Source: Phoenix dactylifera
Taxonomy: Eukaryota > Streptophyta > Magnoliopsida > Arecales > Arecaceae
Reading direction: 5' to 3'
DNA: 64,000 bases
NCBI RefSeq assembly: GCF_009389715.1
Contig: NC_052397.1
Coordinates: 12,715,355 to 12,779,354 of the forward strand
The position numbers and the translations under genes are program-made. Below, piece by piece: positions 34,955-64,000 of this stretch (the first letter of the stretch is position 1; every line of letters starts with the position of its first letter). Below the pieces are notes generated by a model that saw only the letters and a program-made list of their open reading frames with translations, ran no database searches and was not told the origin of the DNA.

Positions 34955-35150
34955 ACAGCAGAGGTTGCCGGAGCAATGGAGGGCATGCACGTTGCTGCTT
35001 CGGTTCTTTAAGGTGATTGCATTTGGTTGGAAGGAGACTCAAGCACAGTTACCACTTGGATTAATGGAGTTGGATCCACTGGCCACATTTTTCTTGAAGA
35101 TATTCTCTCATGCATTGAGAAGGCAGCTGACTGCAAAAGCCTGATAAACC
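34955..35150 (+). pseudogene. RNase H fragment of another LINE, plus strand
   Basis: A short plus-strand stretch contains EGDSSTVTTWINGVGS followed by HIFLEDILSCIEKAADCK. This is the same RNase H motif (EGDSATV) as in the complete LINE next door but with unrelated nucleotide sequence. The part before it (AEVAGAMEGMHVA) fits the preceding helix in another frame. It is an old fragment of a different LINE family. Confidence 0.5.
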
Positions 35151-36200
35151 CTAGAAGTATTGGAAGTATGCTTTACAACCAACAAGATTGTCATACGCCT
35201 ACAATATCGGCATTCCATTTTCTTTTGTCAACTGGCACTTCTAGTTCCATCGTGCCAGATATTAAGCCTCCGATAAATTTGTGCCGTCCCCCGATAGCTC
35301 TTGAAATATTCAAGAAGAACACTATTTGACGTTTCGTATCTTTAATACCCGAACTAAATTTAGAGTCGGTTGCATTCAACTACATTGGCTTACCCTTGAC
35401 CTTTCTCGGGGGAGCCACTGCAGTCAAATTATTCAAGAAAGCGCCTAAGCCAATACCTTTCCCTTGATAGAGTTGGGATAAGGTATTTGACAAAGGAAAA
35501 TTTTGCAGCCGCTATTCCAAAATGGTATCATATATTGCCAATAAAGTACAATACGTGCTTTAGCCATAACTCTAAAATATCAACAATGTGTTCAGCACAA
35601 GAATTTCTAGACTATAAAAAAATAAAATAAAGCTACCTTAGATTCAGTTTTGTTGATTGACCATATCTTAATCAGATTAACCATTCATTTAACATCATTT
35701 GATCTCCTACTTGAAGGCTCTTACAAGATGAGTTTGAAGCTTCTGCGAACATAAACAACAAAATAGCCAAGAGGAGAAAGAATGCAGTCTCCAAAATTAG
35801 AGTTCAGATCGCAAACCAGGAGGCAAGGGCACCAGCAAAATATCACGTCAGGTCCACCATAAATCTCTGTACTTTTACAGCCTCATCACCAATGCCAAAC
35901 CAACTTTCACCATCTTCGCAATGAATAACAAGCACAAAATAAAATTTCTATAAGCATTTTCTTGGATGGAAGATCAGAGGTCTGACTCATAGCTCATACA
36001 CCCAAAGAAGTCCAATACAAATAGTTCCATTACCTACACTCGTTATAACCTACATCAGTCTTTCTACTACACAAACATGAGAACAACCTGATAGGGAAGT
36101 AATAAACTCCATGTTGTAAAGCTAAACGTTGAGAGAAAAAGATGCAGCTTGAAGGAGTGGTAAAGCTGAAAACTTTTCTGAGGTATTTGCACACCAGACA
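35151..36200 (-). other. 3' flank and probable 3' UTR of the BB-like gene
   Basis: AT-rich with no reading frame of note. The BB-like stop codon is at 36201-36203, so the transcript's 3' UTR must start here on the minus strand. I cannot fix the cleavage site. Confidence 0.5.
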
Positions 36201-62833
<26,633 letters not shown>

Positions 62834-64000
62834 CTGCTAATCAAAAATATGAGAAGCATATTATAACTCAACAAAAAAAATCGAGTTTTATATTAACAGA
62901 ATAATATACATCACTATCAATAGTTCCAAAATGCAAAAAAAGATAAAAAAATAGAAATAGAAGAAAGAGGTGAGGTGCCAAATGTGAAATTTGGAACTGG
63001 CAAACAGGAGAGTAAGTTGTGGAGGGAAAACCAGAAGATAAATATTGCCAGGTACTAACTTCCCTTCACATAATTAATTAATTAATATATATATGCGTGT
63101 GTGTGTGTGTGTGTATTAATATAATTAATTATATATCTAGACATACAAACACAAGAAAAAATATCACTAGAAACAGAAACGAAGAAAGTTGCCATATGTG
63201 ACTCTTGGAAATGGCAAAAAGAAGAAAATTTTGGAGGAAAAGCTAAAACAGAAGTAGCAAGCCATTAATTATGATTTCTTGGAATGCTCTTTTGTAGGTA
63301 TCATTTTTCTCAATTGACAGGTATCAAGCCGATAAATCACATTGAATGAACCCAAACTAAGACTGTTTTGAGTCTTTTGGCTATTATTTGTGATGGATAA
63401 TATGTTTTCTTTCCTATTCCTCATTCATGCTGTCATGATGATAAAGTACTTCTACTTTCTAAAATATCATAGAAGAAAACTATTAAAGGCCTGTTTGGAT
63501 GTTTGGACTGAAAATCCTAAGGGATTCATGAGTTGGGCCAGCACAGCCAGCAAAAACACAGGATTAGGCCTATATTCATAAATACCCAGGAATAGCTTTG
63601 GAGTGGGCCAACCCAAATCCCATATGAAGAAAAAAAGACTTGCTCCAAAGCTACTCCTGGATATTTATAAATATAGGCCTAGCCCAACTTGCAATCCTAT
63701 GATTTTGCTGATTATACTGGCCCAACCCATGAATCACATAGGATTTTCAGCCCAATCATCCAAACATACCCTAATTAGTTAAGAATGTCTTTACTTTCAC
63801 AAAGCATACTCTCAATTTAGTCTTCTGTATAGACTGGGTATAATGTGGAGACTAGCAAGATTTAAATACTGATGGGATGATGGAGCAACCCACCAACCCC
63901 AATGTTGGGATGGGGCACGATTCCGAGTGTCGAGACCGGAGAAGTTGGGAAATGAACCATCCCACGTGCCAGGACAAGGGGCGTCCCATTCTATAGAAAA
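62834..64000 (-). other. BB-like upstream intron (continues beyond the window)
   Basis: AT-rich. It holds a GT microsatellite (about 63092-63115) and a MITE (63487-63771). Further upstream exons are not recognised before the window ends. Confidence 0.5.
63487..63771. mobile_element. Tourist-like MITE with long terminal inverted repeats
   Basis: 285 bp flanked by TAA on both sides. The two halves are near-complete inverted repeats. GTTTGGATG..TGAAAATCCTA at the left matches the complement of TAGGATTTTCA..CATCCAAAC at the right, and GGCCTATATTCATAAATA matches TATTTATAAATATAGGCC. TAA duplications and GGCCTGTTTGG-like ends fit PIF/Harbinger-derived Tourist MITEs. It has no coding capacity. Confidence 0.75.

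Overview
The window is plant nuclear DNA. It contains an extensin gene, an intron-rich RING-H2 ubiquitin ligase gene of the BIG BROTHER (BB) family, several nested LTR retrotransposons of plant lineages, L1- and RTE-type LINE sequence, MITE-like inverted repeats and AT-rich introns. The very large introns, TE-rich layout and TE types fit a monocot with a mid-sized genome, possibly a palm. The species is an inference and is not proven by the sequence.

Layout. 1-2.9 kb is AT-rich intergenic DNA. 2.94-3.55 kb is a secreted extensin (Ser-Pro repeats, Tyr-X-Tyr) whose 3' repeats run on out of frame. 4.7-5.3 kb is an unrecognised, broken coding-like stretch. 5.49-26.26 kb is a Ty3/gypsy chromovirus-like element with about 2.1-kb LTRs. 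Its gag is split at 8401/20213 by a complete Ty1/copia element on the minus strand (8402-20212) with 1983-bp LTRs and a TAGCC target duplication. The copia element has an extra ORF after pol and arrays of a GAGTCGACTC palindrome. The right gypsy LTR is followed by a second PBS and leader (26261-26419), which abuts an RTE-type LINE relic. 28.08-34.54 kb is a near full-length L1-type LINE on the minus strand with a poly(A) tail and a 10-bp target duplication. Its ORF1 and ORF2 overlap by ATGA, and both carry a few inactivating lesions.

36.2-62.8 kb holds the 3' five recognisable exons of the BB-like gene on the minus strand. The 5' end lies beyond the right edge of the window. Its introns hold a GC-rich fold-back, microsatellites, a GGTAC-rich repeat family, and a complete 11.7-kb Ty3/gypsy Tat-lineage element (49659-61332, minus strand, GGGCC target duplication).

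The most unusual content is in the retroelements. (1) The Tat element carries an antisense three-exon gene with its own TATA box and GT-AG introns, convergent with pol. (2) A long array of inverted-repeat units lies exactly in the convergent gap between that gene and pol. (3) The copia element has more than 20 copies of a 10-bp palindrome in its presumptive U3, just upstream of a TATA-like motif, and eight more copies just upstream of its third ORF. That suggests a duplicated promoter or enhancer module. All coding regions of the transposons except the copia gag carry stops or frameshifts, so these copies look non-autonomous now.
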